Origin: Pseudomonas marvdashtae
GTDB lineage: Bacteria; Pseudomonadota; Gammaproteobacteria; Pseudomonadales; Pseudomonadaceae
NCBI RefSeq assembly: GCF_014268655.2
Contig: NZ_JABWQX020000007.1
Span: 1 to 64,000 of the forward strand
Length of the DNA stretch: 64,000 nt
Direction of reading: 5' to 3'
Notes under the pieces: model-generated
Seen by the model: only the letters and a program-made list of their open reading frames with translations
Database searches by the model: none
What the model was told of the DNA's origin: nothing
Program-made: the position numbers and the translations under genes
Shown here: positions 15,182 through 23,611 of the stretch, one piece after another
How positions within the stretch are numbered: position 1 is the stretch's first letter
How the letters are laid out: each line of letters starts with the position of its first letter

Positions 15182-16408
15182 TTATCCACAGGCGGTTTGG
15201 TGTGGGTGCCGCTCCGCCAGCAGCATTATATTTCTCGGGGTGAGGGGTGTGTCGCAGAAGGTGCCCAGGCGAACTTCATAACCCTTTTGCACGAGGAAGA
15301 GCGCCCGATCCAGCGCCAGCCAAAGCTCCAGCGGCCGTCGGAAAAGGCTTCGCACCAGTTCAAGGTTGCGCACCTGCGCCAAACGCTGGTAACCCGCGGC
15401 CTCCAGTGCTTGCCAATCAGGCGAGCCGGCTGTGGATAAATGCTTGAGGGCCGCGAGATCGATGCAGTATTGGGCGAAGGTTTTTTCCAGCCAGGCGCTG
15501 GGGAGCGAGGGCGTGGGTAAGTACTCGTCGCGCCCCGTGATCTGCCGTTGCAGCTGGTCGAAAGCCAGGCGCCGGGCCATGGATGTGTCTCGTTGACGTC
15601 GGACGCGCTCGCCCGCGGTGACGGTTTCGGTCTGCGGCAGGCTGAGATCATCGAGCGATAGTTGTAGGGCAGAGCCTTTGGCTGCGTCGGACAGCGGCTG
15701 ATACTCCGAAGCGCTGATACGGTTGTAGCAGCACGGGGCGATCGCCATGTTTACGCAACCGCTGGTGCTCGCCAATTGCATGAGTCGCACGTGCAAGTCA
15801 CCGCAGGCGTGCAGCGCTACGGGTGTGTATTCGGGCTGAATCGCTTGGGCTGCATCCGCCGCCAGCACGTCTTGCTGCCGATGCGTGGCGGGCAAGTGGT
15901 GGCGTTGGCTCAGTTGCTGGCCGCTGGCGACCAGGGCTGGATCGTATTCCAGGCAGGTCAGTTGCTGGTCGCCCTGCAGCAGGCGTCGACCCAGGTGACC
16001 TTTACCGGCGCACCAGTCCAGCCAGTGAGTCGGTTGCGCGGCGAAGTGCAGGCGACTGGCGAAGGCTTCAATCTGTTGCCATTTGCGGCCAGGTACATCG
16101 ACGTTGAGACGGTGGATTGACGCTTGCAGCTTCTTGGTCGGCAACTCCGGAACGGCGCTCAAGGTGCAGGAAATGGCCGCCAGCTCAGGGAAGGGGGCTG
16201 GTGCATCTTCGATCAGCCAAGGTTGGTGATGGTCTGCTTCTGCATTCTCCAGCGAACGCTGGCGTAGCCATCGGGCCAATTCGGGGTGAGACGTTTCCCA
16301 AGGCAATTGCAGATGGGTGAATGGGCGCGGTTTCCAAAGGGCTTGGTGCGCGGTAAGAAAAGCATCCAGGGCCATGAAACGGGCGAGCAACGCCTCGCCC
16401 GTCAGCAC
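15182..16408 (-). CDS. Class I SAM-dependent methyltransferase (PF13679-like)
   Basis: The protein of about 408 residues has an SAM-binding motif in HWLDWCAGKGHLGRRLL (near residue 135), followed by LTCLEYDPALVASGQQL and VALHACGDLHVRLMQLA. The CCYNRI segment agrees with the PF13679 group of methyltransferases, whose substrate (RNA or protein) is not established. I place the start at GTG 16408, eight bases after the stop of the upstream permease gene; ATG 16435 would overlap that gene and ATG 16375 is also possible. It looks like the last gene of the ABC transporter transcript, although a functional link is not evident. Confidence 0.75.
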   Translation of the reverse strand: MLTGEALLARFMALDAFLTAHQALWKPRPFTHLQLPWETSHPELARWLRQRSLENAEADHHQPWLIEDAPAPFPELAAISCTLSAVPELPTKKLQASIHRLNVDVPGRKWQQIEAFASRLHFAAQPTHWLDWCAGKGHLGRRLLQGDQQLTCLEYDPALVASGQQLSQRHHLPATHRQQDVLAADAAQAIQPEYTPVALHACGDLHVRLMQLASTSGCVNMAIAPCCYNRISASEYQPLSDAAKGSALQLSLDDLSLPQTETVTAGERVRRQRDTSMARRLAFDQLQRQITGRDEYLPTPSLPSAWLEKTFAQYCIDLAALKHLSTAGSPDWQALEAAGYQRLAQVRNLELVRSLFRRPLELWLALDRALFLVQKGYEVRLGTFCDTPLTPRNIMLLAERHPHQTACG

Positions 16409-16415
16409 ACCCGCG

Positions 16416-17105
16416 TCAGCGTCCCTGGCAAGCATCGACGCGTAACCAGCGTTCCAACTGCTTGAAGCCTTGCACCAGGATGAAGGCCATTAGCAGATAG
16501 AACATGCCGGCCGCGAAAAAAATCTCTATCGGCATGTAGGTCCGGGCAATGATGGTGCGCGCCATGCCGGTGAGTTCCAGCAGGGTCACGGTGCTGGCCA
16601 GGGCGCTGGCCTTGAGCATCAGGATCACTTCGTTGCTGTACGCCGGCAGGCCGATGCGCGCGGCGCGCGGTAGGATGATGTAGAGCAATGCCTTGGGACG
16701 CGACATGCCCAAGGCCCGCGCGGCTTCGATCTCGCCCCGGGGGATGGCCTGGATCGCGCCGCGCAGGATCTCGGCAATGTAGGCGGCGGTGTGCAGGGTC
16801 ATGGTGGCCGTGGCGCACCAGAACGGGTCCCGCAGGTATGGCCACAACGCGCTGCTGCGTACGGCATCGAACTGCGCCAGGCCGTAGTAGACCAGGAACA
16901 GCTGAACCAGCAACGGAGTACCGCGGAAAAAGAAGATGTAGGCATAGGGCAATGCCCGCACGTACCACAAGCGCGATGAGCGGGCGATGCCCAGCGGAAT
17001 CGCCAGTAACAGGCCGGCGATCACGGCGATCGCTACCAGTTCAAGGGTCAATGTGGCGCCTTGGGCCAGTTTCGGCAGCCACTTGATGATGACGTCCCAG
17101 TTCAT
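16416..17105 (-). CDS. Basic amino acid ABC transporter permease (HisM-type)
   Basis: This 229-residue inner-membrane protein has about five hydrophobic segments and the permease EAA loop (EIEAARALGMSRPKALLYIILP) that contacts the ATPase. YIFFFRGTPLLVQLFLVYYG is characteristic of polar amino acid permeases. The start (MNWDVIIKW) at 17105 overlaps the stop of the other permease gene (ATGA). The two permeases form the channel of a binding-protein-dependent importer whose receptor is encoded two genes upstream. Confidence 0.92.
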   Translation of the reverse strand: MNWDVIIKWLPKLAQGATLTLELVAIAVIAGLLLAIPLGIARSSRLWYVRALPYAYIFFFRGTPLLVQLFLVYYGLAQFDAVRSSALWPYLRDPFWCATATMTLHTAAYIAEILRGAIQAIPRGEIEAARALGMSRPKALLYIILPRAARIGLPAYSNEVILMLKASALASTVTLLELTGMARTIIARTYMPIEIFFAAGMFYLLMAFILVQGFKQLERWLRVDACQGR

Positions 17106-17797
17106 TGGGCGCTCCTGGTAAATCCACGGGCGGCGCGTCGTTCCAGCAAGTGCATGCCGATCATGGCGAGCACGGTCAGGCCCAGGTACATGAGCGCGGC
17201 GACCATGTAGAAGGTGAAGGGCTGCTTGGAGATGGTCACGCCGATTTGCGCATGACGCATGATTTCTTCCAGGCCGATCACCGAGACCAGCGCGGTGTCC
17301 TTCATCAGGATCATGAACAGGTTGCCCAGGCCGGGCAAGGCGATGCGCCACATCTGCGGCAGGATCAGCTTGGTGAAGATCCGCCATTTCGACAGGCCCA
17401 AAGCGACGCCGGCCTCGCGATGGCCCTTGGGAATCGCCAGGATCGCGCCACGAAACACCTCCGTGGCATAGGCGCCGAAGCATAGGCCCAGGGCAATGAC
17501 GCCAGCGGCGAAGGCGTTGAGGGCAAGGTCGGGATTGCCGAAGTACTCACCCAAGGCACGCATCAGGTTGACGGTGCCGAAATAGATCAACAGCACCCAG
17601 AGCAATTCCGGGATGCCGCGAACCAGTGTTGAATAAGTGCCGCCCAGCCATTGCAGCGGCTTGTACGGTGAGGTCTTGGCCAAGGCGCCGAGCAGGCCGA
17701 GCACCAGCCCCAGGCAGAGGGCCGTGAGCGCCAGTTTGACGGTCATCAGCGCGCCAGCGGCGAGCGCCGGGCCGAATCCGTAGAGATCGATCATCAT
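17102..17797 (-). CDS. Basic amino acid ABC transporter permease (HisQ-type)
   Basis: This 231-residue inner-membrane protein has the EAA motif (HREAGVALGLSKWRIFTKLI) and the conserved TLVRGIPELLWVLLIYFG segment. It is the partner of the following permease, with which it overlaps by four bases. It starts with two Met codons (17797 or 17794). It is separated by 78 bases from the receptor gene upstream, so expression is probably from the same transcript. Confidence 0.92.
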   Translation of the reverse strand: MMIDLYGFGPALAAGALMTVKLALTALCLGLVLGLLGALAKTSPYKPLQWLGGTYSTLVRGIPELLWVLLIYFGTVNLMRALGEYFGNPDLALNAFAAGVIALGLCFGAYATEVFRGAILAIPKGHREAGVALGLSKWRIFTKLILPQMWRIALPGLGNLFMILMKDTALVSVIGLEEIMRHAQIGVTISKQPFTFYMVAALMYLGLTVLAMIGMHLLERRAARGFTRSAQ

Positions 17798-17875
17798 GGG
17801 TAAGAATTCATATCGCGGCAGGCTTTGCTAAGGGTCGGCGCTGCCAGATGGCTGCGCCGGCCAGGCACGTCAGGA

Positions 17876-18628
17876 TCAATAGATGCTGAACGGGAAGTAC
17901 TTGTCGTTGATCTTTTTATAAGTGCCGTCGGCAATGATTTCCTTGAGCGCGGCGTTCAGCTTGTTGCGCAGTTCATCGTTACCCTTGTGCACTGCGATGG
18001 CGATCTTGTCGCCCTCAACCACCGGATCACCCTTGAATTCGTAAGTACGGCCAGCTTCGGTTTTCAGCCAGTCGTAGTTCGCGTATTTGTCTGCCAGGAT
18101 CCCATCGAGACGGCCGGAGGTCAGGTCCAGGTAGGCGTTTTCCTGGGTGTCGTAGAGTTTCAGTTCGACGCCCTCCATGTTGTCTTCCATCCAGGTGCCG
18201 GCGAGCGTGGAGCGCTGTACCCCGATGACCTTACCCTGGAGAGACTCTTTATCGACTTTGAAATCAACGTTTTTCGGCGCAATGAATTGCAGTTTGTTTG
18301 AGTAGTACGGGTCGGTGAAGTCCACAGCTTGCTTGCGCTCTTCGTTGATCGACAACGAAGAGATCAGGAAATCGAACTTCTTGGCCATCAGGGCCGGAAT
18401 GATGCCGTCCCAGTCGGAAGTGACCACTTCGCACTCGACTTTCATCTTGGCGCACAGGGCGTCGCCGATGTCTTTGTCGAAACCCACGACTTGGCCACTG
18501 GCGTCCTTGTTGTTGAACGGTGGGTAGGCTGCTTCGATGCCCATTTTCAGTTTGTCGGCGGCCATGGCGCTGGCCGAGAAAACCAGGCTGGCAGCAGCGG
18601 CCAAGAGAACTTTCCTGTATGTCTGCAT
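17876..18628 (-). CDS. Periplasmic lysine/arginine/ornithine-type binding protein
   Basis: The 250-residue protein has a Sec signal peptide (MQTYRKVLLAAAASLVFSAS, cleavage after AMA) and a type II solute-binding fold: KLKMGIEAAYPPFNNKDASG, VGFDKDIGDALCAKM, DFLISSLSINEERKQAVDFT and GRLDGILADKYANYDWL. These motifs match the ArgT/HisJ/AotJ group, which binds basic amino acids. It lies between the ATPase gene and the permease genes of the same importer. The start at 18628 is chosen because it opens the signal peptide; the frame extends further upstream without a plausible start. Confidence 0.92.
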   Translation of the reverse strand: MQTYRKVLLAAAASLVFSASAMAADKLKMGIEAAYPPFNNKDASGQVVGFDKDIGDALCAKMKVECEVVTSDWDGIIPALMAKKFDFLISSLSINEERKQAVDFTDPYYSNKLQFIAPKNVDFKVDKESLQGKVIGVQRSTLAGTWMEDNMEGVELKLYDTQENAYLDLTSGRLDGILADKYANYDWLKTEAGRTYEFKGDPVVEGDKIAIAVHKGNDELRNKLNAALKEIIADGTYKKINDKYFPFSIY

Positions 18629-18641
18629 ATGTACTGCTCCG

Positions 18642-19415
18642 TTAGCGGTTGCTGGACATGAATTGTTTGCAGCGCGCCGAAAGCGGGTTTTCGAAGACCT
18701 GCTGTGGCGATCCTTGCTCCTCGACCAAGCCCTGATGAAGAAACACGACTTCGCTGGATACCTGACGAGCAAAACCCATCTCGTGGGTGACCAGCAGCAT
18801 GGTGCGGCCTTCTTCGGCCAGGGCGCGGATCACACTAAGTACTTCCTGGACCATTTCCGGGTCAAGGGCGGAAGTGGGCTCGTCAAACAGAATCACCTTG
18901 GGCTGCATCGCCAATGTACGGGCAATGGCAGCGCGTTGCTGCTGGCCGCCGGACAATTCGGCAGGGTAGGCGTGGCGCTTGTCGGCGATACCGACCTTGG
19001 CCAGCAGGGCTTCGGCGACTTCGATGGCTTCGGCCTTGCTCTGGCCGAGCACCCGGCGCGGGGCTTCGATGATGTTGTCCAACACGCTCATGTGCGGCCA
19101 AAGATTAAAGTTTTGAAATACAAAACCAATCTCGCTGCGAATGCGGTTGATCTGCTTGCCGTCGGCGGCTATCAGCTCACCATTTTTCGCGGCCTTGAGT
19201 TTGAGCTCTTCACCTGCCACCAGGATCTGGCCCTGATTGGGGTTTTCCAGCAGGTTTATGCAGCGCAGGAAAGTGGACTTGCCGGAGCCGGAGGAGCCCA
19301 GGATCGAGATCACGTCGCCGTCGCGAGCGGTCAGCGAGACGCCTTTGAGCACCTCCAGCTGTCCGTAGCGTTTGTGCAAGTTGCGGATTTCAAGCGCGGG
19401 CGTGGCCTGGGCCAT
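18642..19415 (-). CDS. Amino acid ABC transporter ATP-binding protein (HisP-type)
   Basis: The 257-residue cytoplasmic ATPase has Walker A (ILGSSGSGKSTFLRC), Q-loop (FVFQNFNLWPHM), signature (LSGGQQQRAAIAR), Walker B (VILFDEPTSALDPE) and H-loop (LLVTHEMGFARQV). It energises import by the two permeases and the binding protein that follow. It is the first gene of the five-gene transcript (ATPase, receptor, two permeases, methyltransferase). GAGGACC precedes the start. Confidence 0.93.
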   Translation of the reverse strand: MAQATPALEIRNLHKRYGQLEVLKGVSLTARDGDVISILGSSGSGKSTFLRCINLLENPNQGQILVAGEELKLKAAKNGELIAADGKQINRIRSEIGFVFQNFNLWPHMSVLDNIIEAPRRVLGQSKAEAIEVAEALLAKVGIADKRHAYPAELSGGQQQRAAIARTLAMQPKVILFDEPTSALDPEMVQEVLSVIRALAEEGRTMLLVTHEMGFARQVSSEVVFLHQGLVEEQGSPQQVFENPLSARCKQFMSSNR

Positions 19416-19786
19416 GTGCGGTCCTCATGATATGTGCTCCCTTGCTGTTGGCAGCCTTCCTGGCGAGGCGGCCAAGCTAGCATGCGCCCCAATGGCAGCC
19501 AACAGCGCTTCAGACGGTAAGCCGGCGTTGTGTGGCAGGTTGTCGCATCGGCGCAGCAGACTGTCGCGCCATCAACAACCTAACGGCCGTTTGAACCTGG
19601 TTTGCCGGTGAAAAGTCCGGGGGGTCGCGTAAAAAAAGGCGCGATGGTGCCAGCTTTGGGCGGGGGTTGGAAGGGTTAATCGGATGAGCGTATTCCGATC
19701 CGCAGTCAACTCAACTTCCAATCGATCTAAACCCCGCGTCCGTGGACCCATCAAATGAGGGCATCCCGGAATTAGGAGTGGTTGCC
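19416..19786. other. Divergent intergenic region
   Basis: The 371 bases hold the promoters of the ABC transporter operon (minus) and the small secreted protein gene (plus). No clear inverted repeat, RNA or ORF was found. Confidence 0.45.
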
Positions 19787-20224
19787 ATGAACTCGTTATA
19801 CCGCCTCATCGTTTTAGGCGCGCTGTTAATCCCCTCCATGCTCAACGCCACCAACCTCGCGCCCATAGACAATACAGGCGTCCAGGTCCAGCCAACGCAG
19901 CAGAACGGCGTCACTTATCTGTCCGGCGGTATCGGCGAGGACGAAGCCCGGGCCATCGGTCAGGCTCAGGGTTACAACCTGCATATGACCTTCGCGATCG
20001 GTCCGGAGAACAAATACGTCCCGGATGTAGACGTGACCGTTCAGAAGACTTCAGGACAGACATTGCTGACGCTCAGTGACGCCGGGCCGCTGGTTTATGT
20101 GCAACTGCCACCGGGCAAATACACAGTGGTGGCAATTCGCAACGGCGAGGAGCGACGCGACACCGCCGAGGTAGGCAGCGGGGCCGCACGCAAGCTGGTT
20201 TTTCACTGGAACAATAGCGAGTAG
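19787..20224 (+). CDS. Small secreted protein with carboxypeptidase-regulatory-like fold
   Basis: The 145-residue protein starts at ATG 19787 (TAGGAG ten bases upstream) with a signal peptide (MNSLYRLIVLGALLIPSMLN). The mature part reads as a small beta-sandwich: VPDVDVTVQKTSGQTLLTLS, GPLVYVQLPPGKYTVVAIRN and a terminal KLVFHW strand. This pattern is seen in carboxypeptidase regulatory-like domain proteins of Pseudomonas, which are periplasmic and of unknown function. It stands alone, and converges with the next gene. Confidence 0.72.
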   Translation: MNSLYRLIVLGALLIPSMLNATNLAPIDNTGVQVQPTQQNGVTYLSGGIGEDEARAIGQAQGYNLHMTFAIGPENKYVPDVDVTVQKTSGQTLLTLSDAGPLVYVQLPPGKYTVVAIRNGEERRDTAEVGSGAARKLVFHWNNSE

Positions 20225-20233
20225 CGAGTTGAC

Positions 20234-20680
20234 TCACTCGCCCGCGGCTTCTTCCATCGATTGGCGGTAACGGTCCAGTGCTTCGCTGAAGTCCTTGATG
20301 AACTCCGGGGTGCTGAGCCAGCGCTGCGCCGCCTCGCGGTCCATGTCGTCGGCCCACATGCGGTAGTCCACCAGCATATCGGCCGCCAGGTTGGTGGCGG
20401 CCATGCTTTCGTTTTCTGCGCTCTTCAGGTCCAACAGGCCCGGGCGCTCGATGATCATTTCGCTGACGTTCGCCAGCAGCGTGTCGAGCATCTCGCTGCG
20501 GCTTATGGCCTCGGCTTCGCGCAGTTTGGCGAACAGCTCCAGCACGTAGACCGGCGGCTGGGCGGTGGCATGCGCCGGATCGCCGTACATGGGGGTGGAT
20601 TTACGTCCGGTCATGCGCAGCTGCTTGGCTTTGTCTTTGGCGCGCTTGGCGCGTTTTTGCTGTTTGTTCAGGGAGGCCAT
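20234..20680 (-). CDS. Unknown protein with basic N-terminal tail, paralogue 1
   Basis: The 148-residue protein begins MASLNKQQKRAKRAKDKAKQ, a Lys/Arg/Gln-rich helix, followed by an acidic helical domain of about 100 residues. The gene at 24914-25315 encodes a paralogue with the same tail (MASVNKQQKRNQRAKAKAKQ) and a similar domain (both have LFxLxxAEKIS- or LREAEAIS-type helices and end in a short W..(S/F)..F segment). It starts 40 bases after the bphP stop on the same strand and may be co-transcribed with bphOP. The tail suggests nucleic-acid or ribosome contact; no function is known. Confidence 0.75.
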   Translation of the reverse strand: MASLNKQQKRAKRAKDKAKQLRMTGRKSTPMYGDPAHATAQPPVYVLELFAKLREAEAISRSEMLDTLLANVSEMIIERPGLLDLKSAENESMAATNLAADMLVDYRMWADDMDREAAQRWLSTPEFIKDFSEALDRYRQSMEEAAGE

Positions 20681-20720
20681 TGGGCTTCGGTTTCCAGTTC
20701 GTTAGGGGACGGTGCCCGGC

Positions 20721-22955
20721 TCAATTGATTTTTGGCACGGTGAAGCGGAATTCGCTGCCCTTGCCTGGTTGGCTTTCGGCGAGCAGTTTACCGCCATGGG
20801 CCTGCACAATCCCCTTGGAAATGTACAACCCAAGGCCGGTACCGTTCGGGTTGCCTTCCTTGTTGGTCCAGTATCGATCGAACACATGGGGCAATTGCTC
20901 TGGTGCGATACCTTCGCCGGTGTCCCGGACGCAAAATACAATTTCATCGCCCACGGACATTGCGCTGATGCCCACGAACCCTTGATGCGGCGTGAATTTG
21001 ATGGCATTGCCGATCAAATTGGACAGCACCTGGAATATCCGCTCGGGATCGGCGTTGATTCTCAGGTTGGGTTCGGCGTGGAAAGAGATATCGATAGTCT
21101 TGGCAGAGGCCAGCGGCGTCAGCAGCGAGCACGCGTCCTCGAATATCTGGCTGACGTCCATCGGCTGGGGATGGATGGTGTAGCGCCCAGCGTCGATGCG
21201 CGAAGTATCCAGCAGGTCTTCCAATAGCGCGTTCATCCGGCTGGCGGCCTGTTGCATGGTGTCGATGGCTGAGGCAATTCGCTTTGAACTGTGGGAGCCG
21301 TCGGAGCTGAAGGCCTTTTGCATCATGCCGCAAAGCATGGAAATGACCGTCATCGGATTGCGCAAGTCATGGGATACGACCGCCACCAGTTCATCGCGCG
21401 CCTGCACCGCCTGGCGTTCCTTGCTTACTTGCCGGGCGAGATCATTTTCCAAGGCTGAGCGACGCAGGTCATTGGCGGCGAACAGGTCGCCATGGCTCCA
21501 TTTGGCGCTGATGCCGGCCATCTCGACTTTCCAGATTTCGAACGATGTGCGTGGTTGCAGGCGTAGCCCGGTCTCGCTGTTTTCCAGGTCGAGGGGTTTT
21601 TGTGGGTCGCCGCTCCAATGTATGGTCTGCTTCACTTCGGGACGAAACCACAGCACGCCGTTGTCCACAGGTTTGGGCAGGTGGATCGCCAGCACACCGC
21701 TCGCGACGTCTTGATAAGCCTTGGCCGGGGCGTAAACGTTGCCCAGGTTGTGGTGAGAAAATACCGGTTGGCCTGTCTCCATTATCCACTTGTGCAATTC
21801 ACGGATCTGTTCAGGTTCCGGGCATTGGCCGTGGCGATGCAGTTTATTGTTTTCGAAGATCGCGACGCCGTGGGCGCCGGTGAGACCTATCAGTCGTTGC
21901 GGCTCGCGAGACAAACCGTCGAAGACGTTGTCGCTGGATTCGGCCATGACAGCAGCAAGGGCCTGGAGATCTTCCAACTTGGCGTCCCGTTGGCGGGACA
22001 GCTCAAGGGCTTCCATCGCGCTGATCTGCAGTGACAAGATCTGGCCGATGTTCTGGCAGGCCATGCGCATTTCGTGCGGCACATGCAGCGGCTGGCGATT
22101 GCCGCAACTGATCAGCCCCCACAGTCGTTCACCTTCCATCAGCGAAATGCTCATGGACGACAATACGCCCATGTTCTTCATGTATTGGCGATGGATCGGC
22201 GAGACGCTGCGCAGCGTGGAAAAACTCAGGTCCAGCGGCGCCTGTGTGTCGGGGCGCAACTCGGGCACTAGCGGTATCGGCGCATAGTCGGCGTTAGGAA
22301 TGATGCGCAGCCAGTTGGTGCGATAGAGCTCACGCGCCTGCTCGGGAATGTCCGACGCGGGAAAGAACAGACCCTTATAGAGTTCCATCGATGGCGCGCT
22401 GGCCTCGGCAATGACCTGCCCGTGACCTTCGTCCTCGAAGCGATAGATCAGGACACGGTCGTAGCCGGTCATGGCCTGGATTTCCCGCACGCTGATTTCG
22501 TACAGGGCTTGAAGTGTCTCCGCGCTTTGCAGGCGCTGCAGCATACGGCCCAGGTTGGCCTCGCCGCTGACGCCTTCGGGACGGTAATCGCTCAGGTGTT
22601 GTTCCAATTCAACGATCAAGGCGCCTTGATGACGGTGGATCAGCGCGTCGAAGCGCTGCTGGTTTACGACGACTTCAAGGGGGACATTGTCCGTTTCGGC
22701 GTCGGTGCGACAAGCGTCCAGAAGGATTGCAGCCTGTTCTTGCCCAAACAGTGCGTCCAATGTCTGTCCCAGTAACCCGTGGGGCGCGTGCCCCATCAAT
22801 AGCTCTGCGTTGGCACTGACCTGTCGGATCACGAAGTCAGGTTCGGACAGCATCAGCAACACACCATGAGGCTGAATGGCGCCGGGGAAGCGAATCGGCT
22901 CGTCTGCACAATTGGCCAGCAACTCTTCGAAGGCTTCTTGGTTTTCCGGGTTCAT
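20721..22955 (-). CDS. bphP: Bacteriophytochrome histidine kinase
   Basis: The 744-residue protein has a PAS domain with the biliverdin-binding Cys16 (NCADEPIRFPG), a GAF domain with the phytochrome PASDIPEQARELY motif, a PHY domain with the PRTSFEIW tongue motif, and a histidine kinase core: H-box AVVSHDLRNPMTVISML, N-box NLIGNAIKFTP, G boxes RDTGEGIAP and GTGLGLYISKG. It senses red and far-red light through a biliverdin IX-alpha chromophore and autophosphorylates; no response regulator gene is adjacent. The start (GGAGG upstream) overlaps the bphO stop by four bases, coupling it to the chromophore-producing enzyme. Confidence 0.95.
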   Translation of the reverse strand: MNPENQEAFEELLANCADEPIRFPGAIQPHGVLLMLSEPDFVIRQVSANAELLMGHAPHGLLGQTLDALFGQEQAAILLDACRTDAETDNVPLEVVVNQQRFDALIHRHQGALIVELEQHLSDYRPEGVSGEANLGRMLQRLQSAETLQALYEISVREIQAMTGYDRVLIYRFEDEGHGQVIAEASAPSMELYKGLFFPASDIPEQARELYRTNWLRIIPNADYAPIPLVPELRPDTQAPLDLSFSTLRSVSPIHRQYMKNMGVLSSMSISLMEGERLWGLISCGNRQPLHVPHEMRMACQNIGQILSLQISAMEALELSRQRDAKLEDLQALAAVMAESSDNVFDGLSREPQRLIGLTGAHGVAIFENNKLHRHGQCPEPEQIRELHKWIMETGQPVFSHHNLGNVYAPAKAYQDVASGVLAIHLPKPVDNGVLWFRPEVKQTIHWSGDPQKPLDLENSETGLRLQPRTSFEIWKVEMAGISAKWSHGDLFAANDLRRSALENDLARQVSKERQAVQARDELVAVVSHDLRNPMTVISMLCGMMQKAFSSDGSHSSKRIASAIDTMQQAASRMNALLEDLLDTSRIDAGRYTIHPQPMDVSQIFEDACSLLTPLASAKTIDISFHAEPNLRINADPERIFQVLSNLIGNAIKFTPHQGFVGISAMSVGDEIVFCVRDTGEGIAPEQLPHVFDRYWTNKEGNPNGTGLGLYISKGIVQAHGGKLLAESQPGKGSEFRFTVPKIN

Positions 22956-23560
22956 AACAGGACCTCCTGACTGTCCAGCCAGCGTTCAAAGCAGATAAAA
23001 GTCGCCTTGGCGGCGTGTGTGGCTTCGAGCATCTGGCTGTCGCCGAGGTTCCGGTCGGCCAGGTATTGAAGGAAATCTTTCCAACGCCGGCCGGTGAGGT
23101 CGCCATAAACGTTTAGGAACGCTGCGCCGCTGGATGCGTCCAGGTCAAGCTGCTCGGCCACTCTGCGCCGCAGAATCTGCCCACCCAGCGTTGCGCCTTC
23201 CAGAACGTAGGAAACGCCGAGTGCCGCCGCCGGTGAGTTGATCTGCGGCAGGAGTTCGCAGGTGGGCAATGTATCGACCGTCGCTTCGTCCAGGCCTAAC
23301 GCCATGAGATCTGCCCGCAACACCGGCAGCTTGATGCGTAGGGATTGATCCAGCCCGGTCGGCGTGTGCGCCAGAACGTGAAGCAGCTGTTCCAACGGCT
23401 TATAAAAGCCGTGATAGGCCGCCATCAACCGTCGGTACCACTCAAGATCCAGGCGCTCGGAAAAAAATGGCAGGCGTTTCTCCAAGGCAACGTGCAGCTC
23501 CGCGGTTTCGGTCCGCAGGGCCTGGATAAGCGAGGAAGGGCGAGCGGCCGATGAAAACAT
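22952..23560 (-). CDS. bphO: Heme oxygenase BphO
   Basis: This 202-residue protein matches bacterial heme oxygenases: the N-terminal ELHVALE carries the proximal heme-ligand His, and GVSYVLEGATLGGQIL gives the glycine-rich distal helix. It cleaves heme to biliverdin, CO and iron. Biliverdin is the chromophore of BphP, encoded immediately downstream with a four-base overlap. Length agrees with the family. Confidence 0.93.
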   Translation of the reverse strand: MFSSAARPSSLIQALRTETAELHVALEKRLPFFSERLDLEWYRRLMAAYHGFYKPLEQLLHVLAHTPTGLDQSLRIKLPVLRADLMALGLDEATVDTLPTCELLPQINSPAAALGVSYVLEGATLGGQILRRRVAEQLDLDASSGAAFLNVYGDLTGRRWKDFLQYLADRNLGDSQMLEATHAAKATFICFERWLDSQEVLL

Positions 23561-23611
23561 GCAGGATAGAGCTCTTCGAATGAAGCATTGCAGAAAAAAA
23601 GCGCATCAATC

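Noticed and set aside
15180..15189. DnaA-box-like TTATCCACA
   Set aside because: Only one copy, no AT-rich unwinding region or replication gene nearby, so not an origin.
15007..15243. 78-codon plus-strand ORF upstream of the methyltransferase end
   Set aside because: No ribosome site, no family, and it runs into the end of the methyltransferase gene.
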